Assembly: GCA_019009955.1 (NCBI GenBank)
Contig: CM032228.1
Span: 209,286,501-209,350,500 of the forward strand
Direction: 5' to 3'
Length of the DNA stretch: 64,000 nucleotides
Source: Riptortus pedestris
Taxonomy: Eukaryota > Arthropoda > Insecta > Hemiptera > Alydidae
The notes below the pieces were generated by a model. The model searched no databases. It was not told the DNA's origin and saw nothing but the letters and a program-made list of their open reading frames with translations. The stretch's first letter is position 1; every line of letters begins with the position of its first letter. Below, piece after piece: positions 1 through 10,988 of the stretch. The position numbers and the translations under genes were made by a program.

Positions 1-1042
1 TTTATTGTGTGCCTTATTCTTCAATTTCACGCATTATTGTGTTTACTTCATTGAAAATTGAATTCATGCTTATATAAGGGAGCATCTTTTGCATATTGCT
101 GTAATAATTTGTCCAATAATTGTGATGATTCACTAGTATGTATATATTTTCACAAGTTGTGCAATAGTGACAACTAAACATCTACTGACATACTGAAGAC
201 TAAAAGAATACCTAAACTTACTGAATGACTTACTTCAATTAGTAACTGAAGGTTTCTCTCATCTTAATGCCCTTTTAAATCACTTAATGATTTATTTGAC
301 ACTTAATTGACTTGATGTTGATACAAAGTATCAACCATACATTCTACGCTTTATAATAATTCTATACTAAAATGAATCTGTTGTGCTTGCCTTGGAAATT
401 ACCTATTTGTATGTAGCTTCTATCATACGAGGATATAATCCAAATTAAAATTTAAGATATTTTTTACTCCTAATTTAATATTTGATCTCAAATTTATTTT
501 ATTTCCTCTTAGCTTTCCTATAATTGTTCAAACTCCCTTCTCTCTTTTAAACATTCATGTTTGTGAATATAATAAATGATATTGTGAGCTGTAGAGCTCA
601 TCTAAATAAATAAAAAATGTAAACGTGATAATTTAAATATCCATGGTTTTTGAGTCACTATGGTCATGGGCAATGATTATACCATGCATTCAATTTGAAG
701 TTAATGTCTGAAACTATTCTTTGTATTCGTATTATTTTGTTATTATTTTTAACTGACGTGAAATGAAAGAATTCCACGTAATGGTGGTTATATGACGCTT
801 GTATATGGAATATTCCTAGCTAACGTATGGAATGGTTCATCCCTGAACGAGAAACCACAGCTAAAAACAGCTGTCATTAGGAGACTTGCTCAACAAGTGT
901 AGATCTATATAATTGTGTTGTTGAGGCTTTATTATTCCAAGTAGTGGGAAATTCCTCTTTGTCTTAAAGGTTCTTGGGAAAAGGTTTTTACAGACTCTTA
1001 GCCTTTAAATTGAGACTTGGACAGATTATTTCCATCCTGTAT
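1..1042. other. AT-rich sequence, no gene seen
   Basis: I see no open frame, transposon end or tandem repeat that I can support here. Confidence 0.6.
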
Positions 1043-1610
1043 TAGCAGATTTTCCTTTGGGAAAATCAGTTATTGAGGTTGTACTTAAGACACGATTTTC
1101 GAAAATTTCTTCAAATATCCTAGGTTATGACGAAAGGAGGTTCATTAAAAATTACACGCACGCGCGCACACATAAACACACACATACACACCACCACCAA
1201 ACCACACTGTGGCCGGCCGCTCTGGCTGTCGCAATTTTTGTAAGACCGTTACTAAACTTCATCTTTAGTTTTACACGAAATACAAGCCTTTCGTGTAAAA
1301 CAAAACGTCATATTCGCTAATGGCTTAAATCGGAGCAGGAAAAGGGGAATACGAAAATTCAAAATATTTTTGTCATTATGAGCTGGACAGAGCCACTATT
1401 GTTAAACTACTGATGCTCTATACATTTTTTTGGTTACTCAAATTAAGCAAGTTATTCATACTTTCTTTTATTCAGCCATCAGCAAACCTTCACTTCTACT
1501 TATCGGATTTTTATTTAGAAATACAGAATATATAGTGAGATGAGATAAGTATGTCATACCTGGACGTGGGAAATCTACTTTGTTTACGCGCCTCCAGCGT
1601 AACTGACTTT
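1043..1610 (+). mobile_element. HINE-like element, diverged full-length copy
   Basis: The 5' end is TAGCAG followed by GATTTTCC-TTTG-GGAAAATC, still a perfect 8-bp inverted repeat although it differs from the family consensus. Then come diverged versions of the family landmarks: TATTGAGG, the stretch before the microsatellite, and CTCTGGCTGTCGCAATTTTTG. The 3' end is GTGGGAAATCTACTT, TTTACGCGCCTCCAGCGTAA and CTGACTTT. The usual (TA)n tract is replaced by an (AC)-rich run at about 1153-1200. No protein is encoded; the short open frame across the AC run is incidental. Confidence 0.75.
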
Positions 1611-1638
1611 ACTACAATTGGTACCATACATTTTTTTT

Positions 1639-1890
1639 TCTCTAACTCGAATATTTACGGATCTATTTGAATTTTTTAGTTTTCAATCATCTGTAAACCC
1701 CACTACTACTACTGTAATATTCAGTTCAAGCACCTGAGCCGCTAAACATCTCATCAGTTTAAATTTCAAGTTCAAGCTAGAAAGGCTTTTTATTGCAGGA
1801 AAACTGGAGAATAGATAATGTAAGATGAGAGCACATGTAGATCATGTGGGAAATCTGCTTAAGTTACGCACCTTCAGTGTGACGGGCTTT
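1639..1890 (+). mobile_element. HINE-like element, 5'-truncated copy
   Basis: It starts inside the core at a version of CTCGAATATTTACGG and ends with ATGTGGGAAATCTGCTTAAG and the GACGGGCTTT terminus. It lies about 30 bp behind the preceding copy in the same orientation. Confidence 0.7.
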
Positions 1891-2329
1891 TTTCTTAGCC
1901 CATGATACTTATACTAAATAACACTATTCCAGAAACCAAAAGCGATTATTTTTTAGTGCGCTATACACATGTTTTTTTAACAATTGACTTACAATTCTAT
2001 TGAATAGTTTGTATGAAATATATAGTGTTAAAAGCCTACTTGTACTCATTGCAACACTGGACTAACTATAAAACACCTTCTAACAGAATGCAGATTACGA
2101 ACTTACTTAAACATTCCACATGACTTGAACGAACTACTGAATGAGAGTAGCCCACATATTGCCACGATTCTGACATATACGGGTATAAAAACAATTGGGC
2201 AGTTTGAGAATATTTTATTCCATATTTTAAAATTGTTTAATGTGTGTGAGTGCATGTGTTATGTGTGTGTGTGTGTGTGTGTGTGCGATGTGTTTAAATT
2301 TTTATTGAAATTTATTATTACTGTTTTTA
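1891..2329. other. No gene; short (TG)n run
   Basis: Unremarkable AT-rich sequence with a (TG)12-type microsatellite at about 2262-2285. Confidence 0.6.
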
Positions 2330-2612
2330 TGAATAATTTTGTTTCAAAGTCACCAAGTTTTCTTTTCACTTATTTATTTAACACCTGTTTTTAGTTCTAT
2401 GTTGTGTTCGTGTTTATTGTTCCTTTGGTGTTATTTTGTTTACATGTTTCTTGTTATTTTATTGTGTTCGTGTTTCTTTTGTTTGTTTGATATTATTTCT
2501 TGTTACTTTGTTTTGTTATTTTGTTTACTTGTTTTTTGTTTTTGTTTTGTTTTCCCCCATGTTTAAGAAGAGCCAAGTCGCCACAGTTGCGGAGCTCTAA
2601 ATAATAAATAAT
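2330..2612 (-). repeat. A-rich, T-poor repeat with GAGCTCCGCA head (copy 1)
   Basis: On the minus strand it opens with TTTAGAGCTCCGCAACTGTG and GCGACTTGGCTC, then runs into more than 200 bases made almost only of A, C and G. On the plus strand this is a T-rich run that gives spurious Phe/Leu/Cys-rich open frames. The same head-plus-tail arrangement recurs at 3246-3482 and 6176-6640 on the plus strand. I do not recognise the family. The head followed by an A-rich tail could be a retroposed RNA, but that is inference. Confidence 0.6.
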
Positions 2613-3245
2613 TATATAGTGTTAAATAAATTTGATCCAGCATTAAATAAATTTGATAACTTGGACGATGTGTAGACGTTAGAACATGATATATGTTTGA
2701 TTTGTCTTGTACATTCAGTGAGTATGTGTCAGTTGCAAAAAATATCTGTCTTTTCTGTTTGATCTTTCTTTGTCCAATATATGAGTACGCCGTAAATCGT
2801 GTGAGTTTCTACTGCTCATTACGATTTGTTTTGCTAACAACATTTAGCAAATTCTAAATCAAACAAAGATTCTTCGTCGATATTCACAAATGCGACGTGT
2901 TATTTTCAGATTTTATTGCTACTAATAACGTAAGAAGCATACGATAGGGTATACTAGAATCAGTTGTACGCCGGAATGTTCATTCTATGACTTCACGCAA
3001 TTTCAGATATCCAACTATTTCCATCTTTCTGAAAAAGAGCTAAATGAAACTTATTGAAGGTGTAAAAATCAGTAATTTGAGTTGCATATCTGTTTGAATC
3101 GACCGACTCGAATGGAAGAGATTTTGTTAATGCAGATTTTTCTCAAGGCATTGGCGTTGTATCAATGACGCGTTTCTCGAAACATTTTTTCAAGTGCTCA
3201 TCAATCATACCGAGAAATTAAACCCGAATCGATGTTGACGCATAA
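2613..3245. other. No gene or repeat recognised
   Basis: Unremarkable AT-rich sequence between two copies of the A-rich repeat, which point in opposite directions. Confidence 0.55.
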
Positions 3246-3482
3246 TTTATTTATTTGGAGCTTCGCAGCTGTGGCGATGTTGCTCGGGGAAAAAAACTGT
3301 ATAAAATTAAAAACTAAAAAAAAAAAACTAAACGAAACAAAATTAATTTAAACGAACATAAAACAACAAAACAGGAATGTAACATGTAAAATAGAAAAGT
3401 AACACGAAACAGAAATGGAGCACAAAAACAGGAATGGAACGGAAAACAGAAACAGACAAACAGAACCATAAGATACGAATAA
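3246..3482 (+). repeat. A-rich, T-poor repeat with GGAGCTTCGCAGC head (copy 2)
   Basis: The head is TTTATTTGGAGCTTCGCAGC followed by TGTGGCGATGTTGCTC. A roughly 200-base A-rich tail follows, with quasi-periodic pieces such as AAACAGAAATGGAGCAC and AACAGAAACAGAC and very little T. It matches copy 3 at 6176-6640 in the head and in tail style. Confidence 0.65.
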
Positions 3483-4532
3483 TGAGAAAGTGGAGTATTG
3501 ATAATTTTTAAGATTTTTCCTCCTGTGTTAAACTAACATGCCATCATGAAGTACATTAATATCATTTTGCGGTTTACCATGTATCTTAGCAAAATAAGTT
3601 TTGATGTCTTCCATAATTTTGGAAATGTAGAATATTTGAAACTCACACAATATACTTTGGTAGAATTTGAAAACTTTTGAGTAGTGATTCCTTCTATGCC
3701 GTGCTTTAGATTATTCTGTCAAATATTTCTTTTCTACCAACGGAATATCATCTAAAGTATTTAATAAATTTTTTTTTTTTTATTTTAATAAATATTTCAT
3801 TGTTGAATATATTATCTGTGGATGGATTACCTTCGGACATTATTAATTATATATTTTAATTTCTTCTTCAAATGCCCACGCTCCGCCGCGTTGGATAAGA
3901 ACGTGCTCACGACACGTGGTGCTGTTAATGCAAATGCGCTGTCCGAAGTTTCCAGATGACCAAATTGCCCTTGACACACATTTCCTGATGGACACCCTAA
4001 TCTTACTCCCTTCGTTTTAAGGTAACCCACCTTTCTTCCGTTTTGCCAAATCACCCAATGAGTAATAAAACTCTTAATTATCTGTATAGGTTTATTTATT
4101 GTAAAAGATATTTTATTTTTGTTTTTCATCCTTTGGTCTTACTTTCTTTTTTCCACTTTTATCTATTCACTGGTCTGGAAAATAGGCTATTTCACTTAGT
4201 TAATTCTTTTTTATTGTCTCTTAATGTTTTTCAGAAGAATGAGTGAGTGAAATATATTACACCTATTTTCCTGAGAGTTACAACCACAAAAAAACTTAAC
4301 TTAAAATCATTCTCAAAGCAAACTCCGCCAATTTATAATAATTTCAGTTGGTGTAATTTTTACCTGTAATTTGAATCAATTGTTTGCTTGGAATTAATAA
4401 AGTTGATTACAAATTTCTGCATATTCAAAGACACACATACCCATTCTATTTCATAATAATTAAAATATTACAATACAATAGCATACTCTTCCAATGTCTC
4501 TGAAATATTAATAGATATACTATTTAAGTTTT
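3483..4532. other. No gene supported; locally GC-richer patch
   Basis: Mostly AT-rich with a poly(T) run near 3768-3780. The patch at about 3880-4020 is clearly richer in G+C than its surroundings and is open on the minus strand for about 100 codons. I see no recognisable domain or clear exon borders there. It could be an old transposon fragment or a host exon. Confidence 0.4.
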
Positions 4533-4590
4533 TAGAACATTTCTCTTAAGGGGAATCAGCTACTGAGGTTCTAATCGACGAGATTCGTTT

Positions 4591-4630
<40 letters not shown>
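4533..4630 (+). mobile_element. HINE-like element, 5' end fragment plus (TA)n
   Basis: TAGAACATTTCTCTTAAGGG is a diverged 5' palindrome. CAGCTACTGAGGTTCTAATC and TTCGTTTAAAATTA follow, leading into a (TA)n tract at 4594-4630. Sequence after the tract does not match the family core, so the copy is truncated or rearranged there. Confidence 0.6.
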
Positions 4631-4631
<1 letters not shown>

Positions 4632-5665
4632 AAATAAATAATTTAATGTTGAGCTTATCCTAATCCTAATAGAACAATGAAGCAACTGCATAAACTTCTG
4701 TTTCACAATAGACCCAAAAGAAGAAAACATATTATTAGAAATACTAACAGTAAAAATTAATTGACTGAAAATAATGACAATGGTGAATCTATAGCATATA
4801 TTCTTTAGTTTTATATTAAGAGTTTTGGACAAATCACCCTTAACAAACTACGCTAATGTTCCCCCAAGATGTTTCCTTGTTTTATAGTACTGAATTGTTA
4901 ACATTTTATTTCTTCTTGCCCGTTAAATACGAAATACAATCACAAATATGCTTGTGGTGGGACGTTACACTCCTAAACGACTGTGTCCAATTTGAAGAAA
5001 CTTGGTATGAGTAATACCAGTAACCCTACACTTTAGGCTATAAAGACGAACAAGGATGAGGCTTGTAAGGGAAGTCTGATTTGAAAATCGCTTATTTCGT
5101 TTCATTTGATTTTTTGGAAAATGTTAACATATCAAAAATAGTTTATTTTGATATTTAGAGTAACTTAATCTAATGACACCTTTGTCGTATACCAAGTTTA
5201 ATATGCAATAAAAAAAGAAATCCGCTAAATCTATAGAACTGGTCTACAATTCTAGAGTGCACAATTTACTGAATGAAACCCAGTACATAGTTATCACCAA
5301 TCCTTACTAGTTTATAAGCTATATTAACATACTTGGGTAAAAAGAGGAATGGGAGTTTTAAGGGAGGCCAGAAACGAATGTGTAATATCTCATTTCCTAT
5401 TCGTTTTTCGTTATACCCATAACAAAAATTGCTTACATTGTCATTATGAGTAAATTTTGTTATATTCATTTTTCTCATATAACAATGTATAAAGCAATTA
5501 TTTTGCATTGAAATATCGTTATAATCAGCAATTCATTTCATTGTATGAATTTATTAATATTTTAACTCGACTTGATAAATTAAAACGACAAAAGTAAACT
5601 TTTCAATTTCAAGTTAATTTTTTAATATCAGTATCAAGTTGCAAGTAGAGCAAAGTATATTAAGT
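4631..5665. other. No gene; possible old transposon fragments
   Basis: The stretch at 4970-5030 (CCAATTTGAAGAAACTTGGT) and that at 5280-5420 look like parts of old interspersed elements, with target-like phrases similar to those near 60600-60960. The similarity is too weak to name a family. Confidence 0.3.
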
Positions 5666-5813
5666 ATGACTGAAATCGGGAGAGGAATATGGGAGGGAGA
5701 GGTTCAAAAACTATCGCAAATTAGAGCATTTATATTCAGATGGGATCACCAGGATGTTATTCATTGTGTGGGAAATCTGCTTAGTTTACGCAGTTTCTGT
5801 ATGCCAGACTTTT
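5666..5813 (+). mobile_element. HINE-like element, 3' fragment
   Basis: It starts near GACTGAAATCGGGAG and ends with TGTGGGAAATCTGCTTAGTT, TACGCAGTTTCTGTATG and CCAGACTTT. The terminal hairpin is damaged, because one arm no longer pairs. Confidence 0.6.
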
Positions 5814-6175
5814 TATTTAATGTAATAGTAGTACAAGGAAGTCACGTGGTGCCCGCATATGATTTTTATTTTTGCATAGTTATTATTTAGTCCTTATGAG
5901 TGGACTCTAGTTATTTTTAAGCACTGACTTCTCCTCCCTACAAATGGTAACCAGGTCACCTTCATTATTTCTGTGAAAACGTTATAACCTCACTAGTTGT
6001 GTAAAAATATACAAATGAATGAGTAATAAAGCGGAGAGGGAGAAAACTGCCCTGACCTCCCTCAAGCGTCATCACAAAATCGATATGCTCTACCACATAA
6101 CCGACCAATCATAGGGCAGACGTCTATGTGTTACTTTAAAATCACTCGTGTAATTATGGGATAAACAATGTGATT
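5814..6175. other. No gene or repeat recognised
   Basis: Nothing supportable beyond AT-rich sequence. Confidence 0.55.
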
Positions 6176-6640
6176 ATATTTATTTATTGGAGCTTTGCAG
6201 CTGGGGCGATGTTGCTCAGAAAAAAAAGCTGCATGAAATTTAAAAAACAAATTTCATTTAAACGAAAACAAAACCACAAAACAGAAATTGAACACGAAAA
6301 ACGGAAATAAAATACAAACCAGCAATGGAAAAAAAAAACAACCCAAAAACCGAAATTGAAAAAACAAAATACAGAAATGGGATACAAAAAAAGAAATAGA
6401 ACACAAAAAGAGAAATAAATGGAAATCAAAACAGAAATAGAAAACAAAAAATTGAACAGAAAACAGAACTGAAACGAAAAGCAGAAATTGAACACAAAAA
6501 CAAAATGGAAAATAAAAAAAAACAGACAAGCAATACAAAAACAGAAATCGAACCCAACAAAGGAACAAACAAAAGATAGAATCCAAAACTAATTGCAAAA
6601 ACTGAAACGGGAGAAATAAAAAACGAAACATAAGAATGTC
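6176..6640 (+). repeat. A-rich, T-poor repeat with GGAGCTTTGCAGC head (copy 3)
   Basis: The longest of the three copies. The head is TTTATTGGAGCTTTGCAGCT and GGGGCGATGTTGCTCAG. About 400 bases follow with phrases of the type AACAGAAATNGAACACAAAA repeated irregularly every 15-25 bases. The plus strand is almost free of T over this length, which creates two overlapping Phe-rich open frames on the minus strand (6184-6495 and 6254-6631). These are composition artefacts, not genes. Confidence 0.7.
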
Positions 6641-6775
6641 CCTATTATCAAAAAATATTAAACAAAATATTATAATAATAAATAAATCGATAGGTAAAAT
6701 GTAATATGTATTTACGATGTGTTATCAATGAATTTAAAATATATATTATTATTATTATTATATATTATTATATGC

Positions 6776-7476
6776 ATAATATTTACCGTTTTCTTGACTT
6801 ATTTTTTCCACGATGTTTACTGTATTCTTGCCTTAAGTCTTCAATATTATTTACCGCTTTCTTGACTTATGTCTTCCACGATGTTTACTGTATTCTTGCC
6901 TTAAGTCTTCCATATTATTTACCGCTTTCTTGAATTATGTCTTCTACGATGTTTACTGTATTCTTGCCTTAGGTCTTCCATATTATTTACCGCTTTCTTG
7001 ACTTATGTCTTCCACGATGTTTACTGTATTCTTGTCTTAAGTCTTCCATATTATTTACCGCTTTCTTGACTTATGTCTTCCACGATGTTTACTATATTCT
7101 TGTCTTAAGTCTTCCATATTATTTACCGCTTTCTTGACTTATGTCTTCCACGATGTTTACTGTATTCTTGCCATATGTCTTCCACGATGTTTACTGTATT
7201 CTTGCCATATGTCTTCCACGATGTTTATTGTATTCTTGCCTTACATCTTCCACGATTTTTACATTCTTATTGTTTTATGTCTTTCACAATGTTTACCTGA
7301 TTCGTAACTTATGCTTTTTACTATTATTACTGTGTTTTGCGATATTTTTTTCAGGAAATTTAACGTACTCTGAACTTATCCTTTCCACGATGTTTACTAG
7401 ATTCTTCCCTAATTTATTCTACAATGTTTACCATATTGTTGCCTTATGTCTGTCATGATGTTTATCGTATTTTCAT
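6776..7476. repeat. 68-bp tandem array built from two 34-bp halves
   Basis: The anchor CGATGTTTAC recurs at 6811, 6879, 6947, 7015, 7083 and 7151, exactly 68 bp apart. It then recurs at 7185, 7219 and 7253, exactly 34 bp apart. Each 68-bp unit is a pair of related 34-bp halves: one runs CGATGTTTACTGTATTCTTG, the other TATTTACCGCTTTCTTGACT, and both end in a GTCTTCCA-like phrase. After about 7260 the array decays into diverged monomers that can be followed to about 7476. Open frames across it are incidental. Confidence 0.9.
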
Positions 7477-8357
7477 CTAAATTCAGGCTCAACCTTTAAT
7501 AGTAATCAGCAAAGAATTTTTGTGTTCAAACATCCTTCTAAGCTAAGATTTTACTACATCTAAGTGCTATGTTCTACTTATTAGGCCAGATGTTCTTTAA
7601 TATTTCTGTAGCCCTTTATCGTTTTCCTCACCTGAACACGTTTTTCAGTATAGGATGAAAAAATATACTACATTTCGTTTTAGTGATTTTTTTTTCATTC
7701 CTTCGAAATTCATTTGAATATTTTTTGTTTTTAAATTACTTATCACTTAAAAGAAAAAATCCCGTGCATTCGCCAAGAATATTTCTTAGTTAAACAATTA
7801 AGGAACAAAAATGTATTTATAATGCACACGTCACAGGAAAACCTGGGATAAAATTCTATCAGTACAAAAAAAAAAAAAAGAAGAAGTAAACATTGTATTA
7901 GAAACTACGTAGGCATTGTGTTTGAAGGATAGGATTTATAATTGCTCAATAACTTAGCAATTGACGTTTTCGTAGTATATAATCAATGTTAATTAATTTA
8001 ATAAATACATTAATTACAAATAAAGGCGTATAATTTATATAGTAAGAAAAAGATTTAATAATAGATAGGTATTTCATTTTTTATCTAAATAATTTTATAA
8101 TGAGGCTAAAATATAATAATTTTCCTCATTGGAAATTATTTTTCGCAATTTACAACAATTTTCATTTCATATTTCAGGCATTTATTCAATCTAATATAGA
8201 TTCAACGTGATAAATAGAGTTATCAGATATAGTAACCCGACATTCTCTAAAATTGGGAAACTGCCTTTAGGAATGAGAGCTGAATTGATTAATTTGACAA
8301 AAAAAAAATTAGAGGTTCTTATTTTCGAATGAATTGAGAGATAACTGAGAGTGATTT
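7477..8357. other. No gene or repeat recognised
   Basis: AT-rich sequence with poly(A) at about 7866-7879. Nothing else is supportable. Confidence 0.55.
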
Positions 8358-9276
8358 TAGCACTTTTCCCCTAAGGGAAATCTCAGCTAATGAGGTCGTA
8401 CTCATGATGCAATTTTCGAAATTTTTCTTCAAATGTCCATCGATTCTACCTAGGAGATGACGAAAATAAGGTCCGTTCAAAAGTATATATATATATTTGT
8501 CTGTTACCGCTCTAGCGATCGCAATTATTGTTTAATCGTTACCAAACTCGATATTTCCACTCTCTACTCTATTATATAATAAACCACATTATTCAAAGCT
8601 TAAATGCCAAATATTGTATTCAAAGACGTTCATTATACGAGATGCACGCAAATATTTCCTGGTACCCCCCCCCCCCCGTCTTAAGGTCTTCGACTACTAA
8701 ACATTGATTAATTGAGATAATATTATTATTTATTTATTAACGTCCACTTTTTGCAACTAAGACTAATTGGGACGGGTTATCTACAGGTTACAGTCCTTTT
8801 CTAGCAAGGGTGGGACTTAGGACGTTATTTAATGAATTCCGTCACTAAATAATTTTCTTTGCCCAGGCGAGAATCGAACTCGCCACTCTAGGTTTACCAT
8901 GTGAGATTAAGGTCAACGCTTTAACTCACATGGCCAACCTGAGCCCCATATTGAGATAATAATTATTGTGGCTCGTTTTAAATATCAGTACGAGATAGAA
9001 TAAATATTTCTCAATAAAAGTGATGAATGTTATATTCAGATATATTTCAGTAATTGATTTTATTTCCGGTGTGAGGCTGGTGGACATGTTTGTTTACATT
9101 TCAAACGCTTCCCGTCGGCAGGTTATTGAAATTGACTGAAACATTTCTTATTTCCATTTGTATTTATTCACTTAATATTCACGTTGGAGTTGTGTTACCA
9201 GTATGTAGATTTATCTACTACTAAACTTTGCGAGGGAAATCTGCTTAGTTTACGCAGCTCCTACGTGATGGACTTT
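8358..9276 (+). mobile_element. HINE-like element (B core) with nested SINE
   Basis: It begins TAGCACTTTTCCCCTAAGGG, then GAGGTCGTACTCATGATGC, CCATCGATTCTACC and GGTCCGTTCAAAA, a short (TA) run at 8484-8496, and TTTGTCTGTTACCGCTCTAG. A tRNA-derived SINE interrupts it at 8723-8949. The 3' part has the B-type core (TCCGGTGTGAGGC, GTGTTACCAGTATG) seen also at 27002-27300 and 54844-55839. It ends GGGAAATCTGCTTAGTTTAC, the hairpin (here TACGCAGCTCCTACGTGA) and TGGACTTT. A poly(C) run lies at about 8666-8679. Confidence 0.85.
8723..8949 (-). mobile_element. tRNA-derived SINE with 12-bp target duplication
   Basis: On the minus strand the head GGGGCTCAGG leads into a box A-like TGGCCATGTGAGTTAAAGC, then a box B-like GAGTTCGATTCTCGCC, as in RNA polymerase III promoters of tRNA genes. 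The body contains CCACCCTTGCTAG and TAACCTGTAGATAACC, and the 3' tail is AATAAATAAATAATAATA. Perfect direct repeats ATTGAGATAATA flank it at 8711-8722 and 8950-8961, the mark of LINE-type retroposition. It interrupts a HINE copy, so it is younger than that copy. Confidence 0.88.
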
Positions 9277-9360
9277 TTGTAGAGTCGTGGCGTCTAGATC
9301 TTCTTTCGATCCCGATAAGTTGCTAGAAAATTTCCTGCAGCTCGCTGCTTGATAGCAAAT

Positions 9361-9788
9361 AAATGTCCGTCACGCAGGGGCTGCGTAAACTAAGCAGATT
9401 TCCCACGAGATGTTTTACAATAGAGAAATCTGCCTAATAATAACAGTAGTAGTAACCTAATCACGAGGACGAATAGTTACGGAAACGGCCGCAATAGCTC
9501 TCGGCGGAAACTCCCGAACATAGCCAACCCCTACCGACCACTCTCAAAATACAAATGCAAATATCTCAGTTAATATCCAAGATATAGAATAAATGTATAG
9601 AACAATATTTATAGAACATTTAATTTGCAATAAGATTGATTCTATACAATTTTTCGATCCGACAAATAATAACGGAGATATTTTGAATTTTCAAACATCC
9701 CCCGATTTCAGCCATGATCTTTCTTTAACGATTAAATATGAAGATGGTAACGATCAGACAAAAATTGCGACCGCTAGAGCGTTAACAG

Positions 9789-9850
<62 letters not shown>

Positions 9851-9969
9851 GAACGGACCTCATTTTCGTCATCTCCTGGGTAGGATCGATGGACATCTGA
9901 GGAAATTTTTCAAAACTCGCGTCATGAGTACGACCTCAATAGCTGATTTCCATTACGGGAAATCTGCTA
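9361..9969 (-). mobile_element. HINE-like element (A core), full length
   Basis: Read on the minus strand it runs from TAGCAGATTTCCCGTAATGG to the hairpin ACGCAGCCCCTGCGT and the terminus GACATTT (the usual terminus is GACTTT). The core holds the A-type phrase ACGGAAACGGCCG. The (TA)n tract is at 9793-9844. Its hairpin end faces the hairpin end of the preceding plus-strand copy across about 85 bp. Confidence 0.88.
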
Positions 9970-10930
9970 AAACGTGTTGGCTCATTTCCTCTCTCGTTCT
10001 GAAATCCTCAGCAGAAGTACAACTAAACCACTTTGTTATACATTCTTTGCTATAATTTTAGAAATTTACTTTAATAACAAAAACTAATATAATTTCAGTA
10101 GTAGTAATTCTTTTATAATCAGTTATTCACTTTTTAATATTGGTTTCTCATTGAGAATATTAATAAATCGAACCGTTTCTGCCAAAGATTAGAAATTTTC
10201 TATAAGTTCATCAGAAGATCTAGGCTTTTTGACTCTAAAATATTTCTTTGACCTCCTCACATTATTAATAAAAAACTATGAGTGCCGAATTTGAAAACTA
10301 GATGAAATAGTGGATCGTTCCTCCATACACCGTATTAGAATGCAAAAATTTGGTAGCTATTTTCATTCCTGATGTTACAAAAATTAATGCATATTTGTTT
10401 AAGTATTTTATTTTCAATTTAATTTTTTAACTGTTCAGCCATTGAAATAATATTAGTTTTTTGTTATACGGGTGTGAAATAAAATGTTTCTTTTCTAAAA
10501 AATGTTGTATTCCATGAACAAAACACACGAAATAGTATTATTAAACCTGAATGTAGCCCACTTTATTGAAGAGAGATGATTTTCGTTAGTAAAACAAAGG
10601 GCTAGTTATAAAAATGTAATCCTTTTTAAAAATTATAATAAAATTGAATTGGTTAGTTTGATATTTGTCACGTTTTTGATGTTATAGTTTTGAGCACTTG
10701 GGAATCCATAGAATTTACTACCGTGTACTAATAACAAACACTGCCTAAGACTCAACCATTTTGATTTAATTTAAAAGACTTTGAAGATGAATATTGTTTT
10801 TTCGTCGTTTCTGCCTGAATCACTCCCCTTGATATCCAGACGACTCCCATTATAATAAGTGAATTCTATGCAAAAGAGGCTTTTTAGTTATTTGAACAAT
10901 TAATAAAGTGATTAGTATAGCAATACAATA

Positions 10931-10933
<3 letters not shown>
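9970..10933. other. No gene or repeat recognised
   Basis: AT-rich sequence between a HINE and the Tc1/mariner-type element. Nothing supportable. Confidence 0.55.
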
Positions 10934-10984
<51 letters not shown>

Positions 10985-10988
10985 TATA
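10934..10988. repeat. (TA)n microsatellite, left flank of a TA-targeting transposon
   Basis: Continuous TA repeat, slightly interrupted near its right end, running straight into the left terminal repeat of the element at 10989. The right flank at 12994-13052 is also (TA)n, so the element entered the middle of one tract. Confidence 0.9.

Noticed and set aside
3827..4129. 100-codon minus-strand frame over a GC-richer patch as a gene
   Set aside because: No domain recognised and the N-terminal part is low-complexity AT-rich sequence. Kept only as a patch worth checking.
6184..6631. Two overlapping Phe/Cys-rich minus-strand open frames as membrane proteins
   Set aside because: They are the complement of a T-free A-rich repeat; composition alone keeps them open.
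8666..8679. Long homopolymer C or G runs (also near 14053, 31078, 55199) as functional sites
   Set aside because: They mostly lie in the variable C/G-rich stretch of HINE cores and may be partly length errors of sequencing.
8728..8946. tRNA gene on the minus strand
   Set aside because: Box A- and B-like motifs are present but no full cloverleaf is apparent. The unit recurs with a ~130-bp body, A-rich tail and target duplications, so it is a SINE.
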